A DNA stretch of 64,000 nt from Flavobacterium sp. LHD-80 (lineage in GTDB: Bacteria > Bacteroidota > Bacteroidia > Flavobacteriales > Flavobacteriaceae), in the NCBI RefSeq assembly GCF_030929605.1, contig NZ_JAVFVS010000002.1, positions 1-64,000 on the forward strand. The letters run 5' to 3'. The notes beneath the pieces are model-generated. The model searched no databases, was not told the origin of the DNA, and worked only from the letters and a program-made list of their open reading frames with translations. Shown piece by piece: positions 21,828 to 30,376 of this stretch. Positions within the stretch are counted from its first letter, which is position 1; each line of letters begins with the position of its first letter. Position numbers and translations under genes: made by a program.

Positions 21828-22544
21828 ATGGAAAATAATAACAAAAGAATACTTTTAGTAGAAGATGACCTAAATTTCGGGGCAGTTCTTAAAGATTATC
21901 TAATGTTAAATGACTTTGAAGTTACTTTAGCTAAAAACGGTATGGAAGGTTTCGAAAAATTCAAGAAAGATGTATATGATTTATGTATTCTTGATGTAAT
22001 GATGCCTTATAAAGATGGTTATACTTTAGCCAAAGAAATTAGAGAAAAAAACAGTGAAGTGCCAATTATTTTCTTGACAGCAAAATCTATGAAAGAGGAT
22101 GTTTTGAAAGGATATAAAGCGGGTGCTGACGATTATTTAAATAAACCTTTTGATTCTGAGGTTTTATTGATGAAAATTAAAGCGATTATTCAAAGAAAAT
22201 CTGCTGACAATAAAGCAGAGCAGGTTCAATTTGAATTTAACATCGGTAAATTCCATCTGAATTCAAAACTTAGATTCTTGACTTTTCAAGATGAAGAGCC
22301 AATCAAATTGTCTCCAAAAGAAAATGAATTGCTAAAAATGCTGATTCTTCATGAAAATGACTTAATGCCTAGAGAATTAGCTTTAACAAAAATTTGGAGA
22401 GATGACAACTATTTTACTTCAAGAAGTATGGACGTTTACATCGCTAAGCTTAGAAAATATCTAAAAGCAGATGAAGATGTTGAAATCTTAAACATTCACG
22501 GAGAAGGTTTCAGATTAGTTGTAAAAAGCAAAGTAACTGAATAA
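21828..22544 (+). CDS. OmpR-family response regulator (RprY-like)
   Basis: A 238-aa two-domain regulator. The receiver domain (about 1-120) has the acidic pair EDD, phospho-acceptor D56 in LCILDVMMP, the switch Thr in IFLTAKS and the lysine of KPF. The winged-helix domain (about 130-238) has LSPKENELLKML and SRSMDVYIAKLRKYL. It is the cognate regulator of the kinase 3 bp upstream. Confidence 0.94.
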   Translation: MENNNKRILLVEDDLNFGAVLKDYLMLNDFEVTLAKNGMEGFEKFKKDVYDLCILDVMMPYKDGYTLAKEIREKNSEVPIIFLTAKSMKEDVLKGYKAGADDYLNKPFDSEVLLMKIKAIIQRKSADNKAEQVQFEFNIGKFHLNSKLRFLTFQDEEPIKLSPKENELLKMLILHENDLMPRELALTKIWRDDNYFTSRSMDVYIAKLRKYLKADEDVEILNIHGEGFRLVVKSKVTE

Positions 22545-22566
22545 CAAATTCACTTGAAATAATATA

Positions 22567-22595
22567 AAAGCTCTGAGAAATCAGGGCTTTTTTTA
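22567..22595 (+). terminator. Terminator of the two-component operon
   Basis: AAAGCTCTGA pairs with TCAGGGCTTT (one G-T pair), with a 4-nt loop and an eight-T run. Confidence 0.8.
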
Positions 22596-22616
22596 TTCTT
22601 GTTCAGAAAAAGATTG

Positions 22617-22734
22617 CGCAATCTTGTCATTTCGACGAAGGAGAAATCTTCGCAAGTAACTCCGCAATCAAAATTGCCAATCTTTGTAGAGCTTCTCGTG
22701 GAGATTTCTCCTTCGTCGAAATGACAATATTGCG
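22617..22734. repeat. 118-bp MITE-like inverted repeat
   Basis: The 25-bp arm at 22625-22649 (TGTCATTTCGACGAAGGAGA plus 5 bases) is exactly reverse-complementary to 22702-22726. Pairing extends outward with one mismatch to 22617 and 22734. It lies between a terminator and the convergent thioesterase gene and encodes nothing. The GTCATTTCGACGAAGGAG arm resembles a repeat I have seen in other flavobacterial genomes; there is no second copy in this window. Confidence 0.85.
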
Positions 22735-22757
22735 TAAAAGTAAGTTTAAAAATAAGT

Positions 22758-23516
22758 TTATGAATATTTTTGCTTCCAATGCAATTCCAAAGCAAAACAA
22801 GTTTTCTCGCCTTTTGTAATGCTAAATGTTGCAGTTGTGTGATCGTCGTCTTCGCTTTCATGAATTACAACTTTATCTTTTAACGACAGCTCTTTCATAA
22901 AATTCATTTCGAAGCTTTTGACTTCTTGTTTCATGATTCGTTTAGGATCAACATGATCAAGGCACCATTCCAGATATTTTACATTGTTTACGTGATTTAC
23001 AATATCTAAATCAGATAAATAAACTGTTTTTTCAAAAACAGCTTCTTTTTCATGATTGATGTTTATTTTAGAAAAACCTTCTTCTGTAGCTCTTTTTTCA
23101 GGAAATAATTCGAAATGTTCATAAGGCAAAGCCAAAGCTTCTGGACGGCGTGCTTGCGTGTTGAAAACAGCCCAATAGGTTTCGCAACCAACAATCTTTT
23201 TGCCGTTTACATACATTTCTAATGCACGTACTGAACGAGAATTTTCCAGACTATTAATCCATGTTTTTACGGTTACAACGTCTTGCCATTTTGGTAAAGC
23301 ATGAACTTCAACGCGCATTCGGCTTAAAACCCATGCCTGATGAAATTCCTGCATATCATAAAAACTAATTCCGCCAACTTCTGAATGTGCCGCTGCGGTT
23401 AATTGTAAAATATTACACAAATCGGTATATTTTAAAAAACCTGTTGGTGTGCATTGTGTGAAATTGATTTCCCAGTCTTTGCTTAAAACTGAAGTGAAAT
23501 TTGGAGATATTGGCAT
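22758..23516 (-). CDS. Acyl-ACP thioesterase
   Basis: A 252-aa double hot-dog enzyme of the FatA/acyl-ACP thioesterase family, releasing fatty acids from ACP. The first hot-dog (about 15-125) has the FHQAWVLSRMRVEV element and the second (about 155-250) has SDLDIVNHVNNVKYLEW. Plant enzymes have N-x-H before the VNN; here His175 is preceded by V173-N174, so the Asn is at -1 rather than -2. Cytoplasmic, monocistronic. Confidence 0.88.
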   Translation of the reverse strand: MPISPNFTSVLSKDWEINFTQCTPTGFLKYTDLCNILQLTAAAHSEVGGISFYDMQEFHQAWVLSRMRVEVHALPKWQDVVTVKTWINSLENSRSVRALEMYVNGKKIVGCETYWAVFNTQARRPEALALPYEHFELFPEKRATEEGFSKININHEKEAVFEKTVYLSDLDIVNHVNNVKYLEWCLDHVDPKRIMKQEVKSFEMNFMKELSLKDKVVIHESEDDDHTTATFSITKGEKTCFALELHWKQKYS

Positions 23517-23559
23517 AAGATCGTATTCCTTTTATTATTGATTTTAAATTATTGTAAAA

Positions 23560-24162
23560 TTAATGAATTTTTAAACCAATAATGAATTGAAACATCTTTG
23601 CGTTGTCATAAAATGAAATAAATTCCGGTGAAGTATTGATATCTAGTTTTGAATCAAGATAACAAATTGCAACAAATGCCGATAATCTTTTGGCTAGTTT
23701 GTAGTCAGTATTAAAACCAATTCTGAAATTGTTTCCTTTTTGATTTCCGAAACTTCTTCCATCTGATTCGAATTTAAGTTTTGCTCCTCCAAAACCAATA
23801 TAAGGCTCAATATTCAGTTTTTCGGTTATTTTTATTTCGTAGGCTATATCTGCGTACACGGTATGAAATTCTGATCTTTTGATATTTCCTGCCAAGGTAA
23901 TATCAGTAATGGAATATGGAATAAAATCATAGCCCGCACCGAGTTTGAAATCATAAATTCGTAAAAAACTGAAATTAGTTCCAACTCCTAGCTTTGCATC
24001 GTTAGCTTTTGCTAAATAATTGTCTCCAAAATTTGACGGAATTATTGCGTTTATTCGAATATCGTGATTGAATTTTACTGGTTTTTTATTTTCAGTTTCT
24101 TGACTGTATGATAATTGTAAAAAAAATAAAAAAAATAAAAAAAATAAAACTTTAAACTTCAT
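23560..24162 (-). CDS. Outer membrane beta-barrel protein
   Basis: A 200-aa protein with a signal peptide whose hydrophobic core is a repeated FFL, cleaved near SYSQ. The mature part alternates beta strands (NFSFLRIYDFKLGAGYDF, FHTVYADIAYEIKI) and ends in a hydrophobic strand FIIGLKIH, typical of an OmpA/OmpW-like small barrel. The signal is encoded by three in-frame 9-bp units around 24118-24146. It starts 2 bp after the upstream lipoprotein stop, so both form an operon. Function unknown. Confidence 0.8.
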   Translation of the reverse strand: MKFKVLFFLFFLFFLQLSYSQETENKKPVKFNHDIRINAIIPSNFGDNYLAKANDAKLGVGTNFSFLRIYDFKLGAGYDFIPYSITDITLAGNIKRSEFHTVYADIAYEIKITEKLNIEPYIGFGGAKLKFESDGRSFGNQKGNNFRIGFNTDYKLAKRLSAFVAICYLDSKLDINTSPEFISFYDNAKMFQFIIGLKIH

Positions 24163-24164
24163 AA

Positions 24165-24827
24165 TTAATAAGTTATAGAATGAATTACTTTTTCGGAATT
24201 GATCGCAATAGTGGCTTTATGATCAGTTGCGACAGGTTTTGTCGGATTTGAATAATCGAGGATTTTATAACTTAAATTTATATTTTGATTTTTTATTACG
24301 TCAAAGTGAGTATTAAGTACTTGGTATTTATCTTTTTTAGTGTTTAAGTCAATATAGGAATTAGATTGCAAGCCTTCAATTTGAATGTCTGTTACTTGCT
24401 TGTTATTTGTGGTTTTATTCAGAAGAATGTCTAATTGTGTAATATCTTTTGTTTCATACAAAACGACTTGATTTAAATCTAATTTGTAATTGCTGAAATT
24501 TTTCTTCAGGCCGTATATTGTCTTAGATTGGAGTTCGTTATTTTGATATTGATTAATGGAAGTTACTATAGAAATACTATCGTTTTTGGGAGCTGGAAAG
24601 ATCAGCGTAAATTTTCCGTCTGCACCTGAGTTGGCATAGCTTATTAAATCACTGGTTCCAAAAGTTCCACCAGTACTGGTTGTAATTTCAATTTTTTTAT
24701 TTGAAACAGGGTTGTTGTTTTTATCAATTAATTGACCTTGAACTACGATTCTGGTTTCTCCATCGTATTGAATTTCGCAAGCATAGCATAGTGATGCTGT
24801 AATAAACAGAAGTAGGATTTTTTTCAT
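24165..24827 (-). CDS. Lipoprotein with carboxypeptidase-regulatory-like domain
   Basis: A 220-aa protein with lipobox SLCYAC (Cys17). An Ig-like CarboxypepD-regulatory domain follows (about 25-95: VVQGQLIDKNNNPVSNKKIEI, then GADGKFTLIF). The rest is beta-rich and unrecognised. It is in an operon with the beta-barrel protein 2 bp downstream and may be its periplasmic or surface partner; that is inference from position. Confidence 0.75.
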   Translation of the reverse strand: MKKILLLFITASLCYACEIQYDGETRIVVQGQLIDKNNNPVSNKKIEITTSTGGTFGTSDLISYANSGADGKFTLIFPAPKNDSISIVTSINQYQNNELQSKTIYGLKKNFSNYKLDLNQVVLYETKDITQLDILLNKTTNNKQVTDIQIEGLQSNSYIDLNTKKDKYQVLNTHFDVIKNQNINLSYKILDYSNPTKPVATDHKATIAINSEKVIHSITY

Positions 24828-24878
24828 TTAGAATCAATTTGAAGGAAGTTTAAATATAGATATAATTATGTAAGAAAA

Positions 24879-25802
24879 TTATATTTTTAATTTTAAATTT
24901 ATGTAATCAAATATTTTCTGTCTTTCTGTAGCGTAATCAAACCACTTTGTATTTTCGTTTCTTTTGAACCATGTCAATTGTCTTTTGGAAAATCTTCTTG
25001 TGTTTTTTTTGATTTCTTCAATTGCAAATTGCAAGGTGAATTCTCCATCAAAATGACTAAATAATTCTCTATAACCTACCGTTTGAAGCGCATTCAAGCC
25101 TTTATTAGGATATAATGCTTTTGCTTCATCAAGTAAACCTTCGTTCATCATAATATCAACGCGCTGATTGATTCTGCTGTAGATGATTTCTCTCTCGGCA
25201 TCTAAACCTATTAAAATAGGAGTGAAGTCTCTGTTGTTTTTCTTTTGGTTTAGAAATGATGAATAGGGTTTTTGAGCCCCTAGACATACTTCTACAAAAC
25301 GCATCATTCGCTGTGGATTTTGTAAAGTCTGAGGATTTTCGGCTGTTATTTTTTGATAATATTCGGGATCTAAATTTTTCAATTGTTCCTGAAGATACTC
25401 GATTCCGAGTTTTTCGTAATTCGAGTTTACTTCTAAACGAACTTTTGGATCGATTTCTGGAAATTCGTCAAAACCTTTTAAAACAGCGTCAACATATAAG
25501 CCTGAACCGCCAATAAGAATTACGAAATCATTGGTTTGAAATAGTTCTTCGATTTTGGCTAAAGCTTCTTTTTCGTAATCGCCAACGGTGTAGTTTTCGA
25601 AGATGGATTTATTTTGAATAAAATGATGTTTAGCCGAATTTAATTCTTCCTTATTAGGAACTGCGGTTCCAATGGTCATTTCTTTGAAAAACTGTCGACT
25701 GTCGCAAGAAACGATCTCGCATTTAAAATGTTGTGCCAAAGCAATGCTTAAGGCTGTTTTGCCTATAGCTGTTGGTCCGACGATGGTTATTAGGTATTTC
25801 AT
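24879..25802 (-). CDS. miaA: tRNA dimethylallyltransferase MiaA
   Basis: A 307-aa enzyme that adds a dimethylallyl group to A37 of tRNAs reading UNN codons. The P-loop is GPTAIGKTALS, followed by DSRQFFKEMTIGTA and the GGSGLYVDAVLKG motif. The frame is open upstream to 25877, but that stretch is a diverged intergenic repeat. The ATG at 25802 (MKYLITIVGPTAIGKT) fits the family start. Confidence 0.95.
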   Translation of the reverse strand: MKYLITIVGPTAIGKTALSIALAQHFKCEIVSCDSRQFFKEMTIGTAVPNKEELNSAKHHFIQNKSIFENYTVGDYEKEALAKIEELFQTNDFVILIGGSGLYVDAVLKGFDEFPEIDPKVRLEVNSNYEKLGIEYLQEQLKNLDPEYYQKITAENPQTLQNPQRMMRFVEVCLGAQKPYSSFLNQKKNNRDFTPILIGLDAEREIIYSRINQRVDIMMNEGLLDEAKALYPNKGLNALQTVGYRELFSHFDGEFTLQFAIEEIKKNTRRFSKRQLTWFKRNENTKWFDYATERQKIFDYINLKLKI

Positions 25803-25804
25803 AT

Positions 25805-25905
25805 TTTTTAGCCCAGATGGAAATGGAAACCCCGGACTTATATTTGTTTGTTTTTTTTGGTGTAAAAGAGCGACCAACGGAAGCTCCTTTTATGCCTTTA
25901 AAAAA
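25805..25905 (+). repeat. Diverged copy of a dispersed intergenic repeat
   Basis: The stretch starts TAGCCCAGATGGAAATGG and ends around GGAAGCTCC. On the opposite strand, 61780-61862 has the same start pattern (TAGCCCCGGTAGAAGCGG) and a similar length. The shared skeleton is TAGCCC-x-G-x-T-x-GAA-xx-GG. This is a weak, gapped match made by eye. It occupies the miaA upstream region. Confidence 0.45.
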
Positions 25906-25956
25906 CAACAAAGATAAGGAGGAGTTGCAATGTACAGCTGGATTAGCTTCATATAA

Positions 25957-26796
25957 TTATTTATTTGGCAATTCAGTTCCGCATTCGTAGCAATATTTCG
26001 CATTATCAAAATGAACTTGCGACTGACACTTTCGGCATATTTTTTTAGTTCCTACAACACTGTTTCTTAGACTGCTTTTAGCAAATTCTGCAGTCACAAT
26101 TCCAGTGGGAACCGCAATTATTCCATAACCTAAAATCATTACTAAGGAAGCGATAAATTGTCCTAAAGGTGATTGAGGAGAAATGTCTCCATAACCAACG
26201 GTTGTTAAGGTTACAATTGTCCAGTAAATTCCCATTGGGATACTGGTGAATCCAGATTCTTTGCCTTCGACTAAGTACATAACAGTGCCAATAATCACAG
26301 TGCTAATGAGTACAAAATAAATGAAAACCAGAATTTTTTCTTTACTGGCTTCAATAGCTTCTTTAAGTTGTAATGATTGATGAGAAATTTGTGGAATATG
26401 TAAAATTTTGAATAATCGCATAAAACGCAACGCTCTTACAATCGATAAAATGCTTGCGCCTGGAAAAAATATAGATAGATACATAGGCAGGACGGCCAAT
26501 AAATCGATGATTCCGTAAAAGCTGAAAATATATTTAACGGGTTTTTGAATTGAGATTATTCGGAGTATATATTCGATGGTAAAAAAGACCGTGATGATCC
26601 ATTCGCAGATCATTAATTGATCATGGTATTTGGAGCTAATTCCTTCTACGGTATCGAGCATAATTAGTAAAACACTCAATAAAATCAAGCCTAATAATAC
26701 TAAATCAAACATTCTTCCTAAAATGGTATTTGTACCATAAAGAATGATTTTGATTTTCTCTCTGAATATTTCGTATTGCGATTTTTGGTTTTTCAT
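25957..26796 (-). CDS. Voltage-gated-type potassium channel with C-terminal zinc ribbon
   Basis: A 279-aa ion transport protein with six membrane helices (about 20-250). An S4-like helix has spaced Arg residues (IVRALRFMRLFKIL), and the pore has selectivity filter TVGYGD, which predicts K+ selectivity. After the last helix the tail has CRKCQ and CYECG (C-x2-C pairs 14 residues apart), a zinc-ribbon-like element in place of an RCK domain. Inner membrane. It stands alone between miaA and the exonuclease gene. Confidence 0.9.
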   Translation of the reverse strand: MKNQKSQYEIFREKIKIILYGTNTILGRMFDLVLLGLILLSVLLIMLDTVEGISSKYHDQLMICEWIITVFFTIEYILRIISIQKPVKYIFSFYGIIDLLAVLPMYLSIFFPGASILSIVRALRFMRLFKILHIPQISHQSLQLKEAIEASKEKILVFIYFVLISTVIIGTVMYLVEGKESGFTSIPMGIYWTIVTLTTVGYGDISPQSPLGQFIASLVMILGYGIIAVPTGIVTAEFAKSSLRNSVVGTKKICRKCQSQVHFDNAKYCYECGTELPNK

Positions 26797-26826
26797 ATCA
26801 ATAAAGATAATGAAAGTTTCGATGTG

Positions 26827-28188
26827 TTAAAAATGAAGAATTTTTAACGATTTACTTTTTCGAATGTAATTTTGAATGATGTTCTTGACGTCGCGATTGT
26901 GTTGCATTGGCGTCAAAATATTTTTAAGGATTTCGATATTAGTAATTTGATAATTAAGATCGTAATAAGCGTAACCTTTATAGATCCCATCTTCAATTAA
27001 CACTGCGCTTCGTTCATTTACATTTCGGCCTCTGTCAAGAAGAATCATGCTTTTGTTGTCAAAACTATTTTCTGAAATGAATTGTTGTACTCTTAAATTA
27101 TAAGTCTCGGGCGTCACTTCGCCAATGCAGGCGCCGTCACATTCTTTAATTTTATATTGAAAGCACTCTTTTTTCGTTTGATACAATCCTGTGAGTTTTT
27201 GGCACAAATGATATTTTGCGGTATACTTGAAAAGAGCGTTTTTGCCTTCCTGAAAAGAAGCAAATGAGGTTATTTCTTTTTTTCGGCCGTCTGCTTTTTC
27301 AAGTTTTAAATTTATATATCCATTAGCATCCTTTTCTGCATACAATGCAAAGGGAAAAAATGTTTTTTTCTGTGAACGATTGTGTCTTGGTCTGTTTATT
27401 TTTATTTCTTCACTTTCTTTTAAAAGTGCAATTAATTCGCTTCCAGTTTCATCATACGTTATGGTAAAAACTTCAGCCTGAATCTTTTTACTTTTAGTTG
27501 TAATGCCTGTAAAATGCTGATTAACTCTCTTTTTTATGTTTTGGCTTTTGCCAATGTATATTAAAGTGCCGCCTTCGTTATAGATATAATAAACGCCGGT
27601 TTTTGTTGGCATTTGATTTATTAGGTCAAGGAATTTTGGCGAAATTCCTTTTTCGACTTCAAGTTTTATAAAATCTTTTACGATTGTTTTTTCGACGTCT
27701 TTTTCCAAAAGCATTTTAAAAAGCTTTGTGGTAGCCATTGCATCACCGCTCGCACGATGTCTATCAGCCATTGGGATTCCGAGTGCGCGGACTAATTTTC
27801 CTAAACTATAAGAAGGCTGTTCTGGAATTAGTTTTTTAGCCAATTCTACTGTACAAAGCGTTTTTGCTTCGAAATCGTAGCCTAAACGTCTGAACTCTGT
27901 ACGAAGAATTCTGTAATCAAAAGAGGCGTTGTGAGCGACAATAACGCAGTCTGAAGTTATTTCTATAATTCGTTTGGCAACTTCGAAAAATTTTGGTGCC
28001 GACTGCAACATAGCATTATTTATTCCGGTAAGCTTTACAACAAAAGGCTGAATCGGAATTTCGGGATTGACAAGGCTAATGAACTGGTCAACTACTTCAT
28101 GTCCATCAAATTTATAGATGGCGATTTCAGTAATTCCTTCTTCATTAAATTGTCCTCCAGTGGTTTCTATGTCTAATATCGCGTACAA
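26827..28188 (-). CDS. DEDDh exonuclease fused to GIY-YIG nuclease domain
   Basis: A 453-aa fusion. Residues 1-170 are a DnaQ-like 3'-5' exonuclease (YAILDIETTG, then VAHNASFDYRIL, then HRASGDAMAT). Residues about 195-275 are a GIY-YIG domain like the UvrC/Cho N-terminus (GVYYIYNEGGTLIYIGKS, then R and H in KKRVNQHF). The remaining ~180 aa include a cysteine cluster (YHLCQKL to CDGACIGEV) as in UvrC-like proteins. Such fusions are common in Bacteroidetes and are taken as DNA-repair nucleases. The UvrC C-terminal RNase H domain is absent. Confidence 0.92.
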   Translation of the reverse strand: MYAILDIETTGGQFNEEGITEIAIYKFDGHEVVDQFISLVNPEIPIQPFVVKLTGINNAMLQSAPKFFEVAKRIIEITSDCVIVAHNASFDYRILRTEFRRLGYDFEAKTLCTVELAKKLIPEQPSYSLGKLVRALGIPMADRHRASGDAMATTKLFKMLLEKDVEKTIVKDFIKLEVEKGISPKFLDLINQMPTKTGVYYIYNEGGTLIYIGKSQNIKKRVNQHFTGITTKSKKIQAEVFTITYDETGSELIALLKESEEIKINRPRHNRSQKKTFFPFALYAEKDANGYINLKLEKADGRKKEITSFASFQEGKNALFKYTAKYHLCQKLTGLYQTKKECFQYKIKECDGACIGEVTPETYNLRVQQFISENSFDNKSMILLDRGRNVNERSAVLIEDGIYKGYAYYDLNYQITNIEILKNILTPMQHNRDVKNIIQNYIRKSKSLKILHF

Positions 28189-28190
28189 AT

Positions 28191-28232
28191 TCAGTAATCA
28201 GTGTTCAGTTTTTAGTATTCAGTTTTTCTGTA
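28191..28232. repeat. 7-bp-phase word array (TCAGTNN)
   Basis: Six consecutive 7-bp units from 28191, four of them beginning TCAGT (TCAGTAA, TCAGTGT, TCAGTTT twice) and two near-matches. It fills most of the gap between yggS and the exonuclease gene. The same word recurs in phase inside yggS at 28371-28398. Confidence 0.75.
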
Positions 28233-28275
28233 GTGGCGAACAGCAGCGCGTCTTACAATAGATGATTTTTGAGAA

Positions 28276-28935
28276 TTATCTTCCTCCAAAAATACTGCTT
28301 CCAATGCGAACCATCGTGCTTCCGCATTCTATCGCTAATTGATAATCTCCAGACATTCCCATTGATATAGTGTTCAGGCTGCAGTTTTCAGTTTTCAATT
28401 CTTTTATCGAATCAAAAATCGATTTTAAATGTGTAAATTCTTTTTTAATCTGGTTTTGATCTTCTGTAAAAGTTGCCATTCCCATTAAACCTAAGATACG
28501 AATATTTTTCAACTCTTTAAACTCCACAGAAGTTAAAAGTTCATTTAATTCATTTTCGTCCAAACCAAACTTAGATTCTTCTTCAGCAATATATATTTGA
28601 AGAAGGCAATCTATTGTTCTATTGTTTTTTAAAGCTTGTTTGTTTATTTCCTGCAATAATTTCAAACTGTCAACGCCATGAATCAAATTCACAAATGGTG
28701 CCATAAATTTGACTTTATTCGACTGTACATGACCAATCATATTCCATTGAATGTCTTTTGGCATTTGTTCCCATTTCTCCGTCATTTCCTGGATTTTGTT
28801 TTCTCCAAAAATACGCTGGCCGGCTTCATAGGCTTGCAATAAGTCTGAAACAGGTTTTGTTTTTGAAACGGCAACAAGAGTTACATGTTCAGGTAAACTT
28901 GCTTTAATTGTATTTAAGTTTGATGCTATTGACAT
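28276..28935 (-). CDS. YggS/PROSC family PLP-binding protein
   Basis: A 219-aa alanine-racemase-fold protein that binds pyridoxal phosphate and maintains vitamin B6 and amino-acid balance. The PLP lysine is K25 in LVAVSKTKP. FGENKIQEM, HVQSNKV and the closing SMGMSGDYQLAIECGSTMVRIGSSIFG complete the signature. A 7-bp word array lies inside the coding sequence (28371-28398) and encodes part of the loop KELKTENCSLNT before SMGMSGD. The gene overlaps the upstream hypothetical gene by 10 bp. Confidence 0.94.
   Translation of the reverse strand: MSIASNLNTIKASLPEHVTLVAVSKTKPVSDLLQAYEAGQRIFGENKIQEMTEKWEQMPKDIQWNMIGHVQSNKVKFMAPFVNLIHGVDSLKLLQEINKQALKNNRTIDCLLQIYIAEEESKFGLDENELNELLTSVEFKELKNIRILGLMGMATFTEDQNQIKKEFTHLKSIFDSIKELKTENCSLNTISMGMSGDYQLAIECGSTMVRIGSSIFGGR
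28371..28398. repeat. 7-bp word array inside yggS
   Basis: Four units in 7-bp phase (TGTTCAG, GCTGCAG, TTTTCAG, TTTTCAA) match the TTCAG word of the array at 28191-28232. Twenty-eight bp is not a multiple of three, so array boundaries do not coincide with codons, yet the frame is intact. Confidence 0.6.
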
Positions 28936-29447
28936 TTTTCTATTTTTTCTTGAATTCTCAATATTATCAATTTTTCGTCAATGATAATTTTTTCGTCTTT
29001 GAACTTCTTAAACTCACTAAAGATCTCTACTATTCCTTCGTCAGAATAGGTTTCGAATGAGTTTATGATGTAATTATCGTTTTTATTTTTTATTTCTAGA
29101 TAAAAAACCGCACCACGTAATCCTTTTCGCGAGCCAATACTCTTTATCTGAATATAAGTTTCTTTTATATCTATTGATTTTATCCATTTCGTATTAAATG
29201 TTTCACCATTTAAAATAATCCTATTTTCCTGAAAGGTTATTAAATCAACATTCGTTTTACTCCTGCTAATGATGATAAAGCAACAGATTGCCAAAAGAAA
29301 TAACTCAATTATTATTGTATAAAATTTTGAGAGATTAAAAAATATAATTAGAGATGAATAAATAAGAAATTCAATAAGGAATGATAAATTTCTTAAAGTA
29401 AAAAGACGCTGATTGAAATTTATATATTCGCTCTCAAATGTTGTCAT
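28926..29447 (-). CDS. Hypothetical membrane protein
   Basis: A 173-aa protein with two adjacent membrane helices (about 20-60: FLIEFLIYSSLIIFFNLSKF region and IELFLLAICCFIIIS). A soluble beta-rich C-terminal part follows (FQENRIILNGETFNTKWIKS). The arrangement resembles small PH-like membrane proteins, but I cannot name a family. It overlaps yggS by 10 bp and follows the hydroxyacyl-CoA dehydrogenase gene after 12 bp. Confidence 0.65.
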   Translation of the reverse strand: MTTFESEYINFNQRLFTLRNLSFLIEFLIYSSLIIFFNLSKFYTIIIELFLLAICCFIIISRSKTNVDLITFQENRIILNGETFNTKWIKSIDIKETYIQIKSIGSRKGLRGAVFYLEIKNKNDNYIINSFETYSDEGIVEIFSEFKKFKDEKIIIDEKLIILRIQEKIEKCQ

Positions 29448-29459
29448 ATTTAAAAATTC

Positions 29460-30347
29460 TTAAACAAACTGCTTCGAAATTTTCTCTGCTTTTTTACTTT
29501 CGCTATAATCATAAAAACCTTCACCAGATTTTACTCCCAATTTTCCAGCTCTAACCATATTTACTAATAATGGGCAAGGAGCGTATTTTGGATTTTTGAA
29601 ACCTTCGTACATTACATTTAGAATCGCAAGACAAACATCAAGACCAATAAAATCAGCTAATTGAAGCGGTCCCATTGGATGTCCCATTCCTAATTTCATT
29701 ACTGTATCAATTTCATAAACGCCTGCCACTTTATTGTATAACGTTTCGATTGCCTCGTTTAGCATTGGCATTAAAATTCTGTTTGCTACGAAACCAGGAT
29801 AATCGTTTACTTCAACAGGAACTTTACCTAACTTTTCAGATAGATCCATGATGATTTTAGTTACTTCATCGCTTGTGTTATATCCACGAATGATTTCAAC
29901 CAATTTCATAATCGGCACGGGATTCATAAAATGCATTCCAATAACACGTTCAGGATGTGCTACTACAGATCCTATTTGTGTAATAGAAATCGAAGAGGTA
30001 TTGGTTGCTAAAATAGTATTATGAGAACAAGCTTCGTTTAATTGTTTAAAAATATTCAGTTTCAGTTCTACATTTTCAGTTGCAGCCTCGACAACCAAAT
30101 CAACGCCAACAACTCCGTCTTTAATATCAGTATAGGTAATAATGTTGGTAATTGTTTTTGCAACATCTTCTTGCGTAATTGTTCCTTTTGCAAGCATTCG
30201 CTCTAAATTGGCAGCAATAGTTGCCATTCCCTTATCTAATGATTTTTCTGAAACATCAATTAGTTTTACAACAAAACCACTTTGTGCAAAAGTATGAGCA
30301 ATTCCGTTACCCATTGTTCCAGCACCAATTACAGCTATAGTTTTCAT
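29460..30347 (-). CDS. 3-hydroxyacyl-CoA (3-hydroxybutyryl-CoA) dehydrogenase
   Basis: A 295-aa NAD-dependent dehydrogenase. The Rossmann start is GAGTMGNGIAHTFAQSGF. The catalytic His-Glu pair is in IGMHFMNPVPIMKLVEIIRG, and the C-terminal domain has DYPGFVANRILMPMLNEAI and MGHPMGPLQLADFIGLD. Stand-alone length matches the short PaaH/Hbd form rather than FadB. It would oxidise 3-hydroxyacyl-CoA in fatty-acid or butyryl-CoA metabolism. It probably leads a transcript with the hypothetical gene and yggS. Confidence 0.93.
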   Translation of the reverse strand: MKTIAVIGAGTMGNGIAHTFAQSGFVVKLIDVSEKSLDKGMATIAANLERMLAKGTITQEDVAKTITNIITYTDIKDGVVGVDLVVEAATENVELKLNIFKQLNEACSHNTILATNTSSISITQIGSVVAHPERVIGMHFMNPVPIMKLVEIIRGYNTSDEVTKIIMDLSEKLGKVPVEVNDYPGFVANRILMPMLNEAIETLYNKVAGVYEIDTVMKLGMGHPMGPLQLADFIGLDVCLAILNVMYEGFKNPKYAPCPLLVNMVRAGKLGVKSGEGFYDYSESKKAEKISKQFV

Positions 30348-30376
30348 TTTATTTTTTGATATTTATATTTATGATT

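Noticed and set aside
22550..22861. 103-aa minus-strand ORF
   Set aside because: It is generated by reading through the terminator and the 118-bp inverted repeat and overlaps the thioesterase gene end.
25839..25846. TATATTTG promoter-like box on the plus strand
   Set aside because: No plus-strand gene follows; it lies in a repeat copy upstream of minus-strand miaA.
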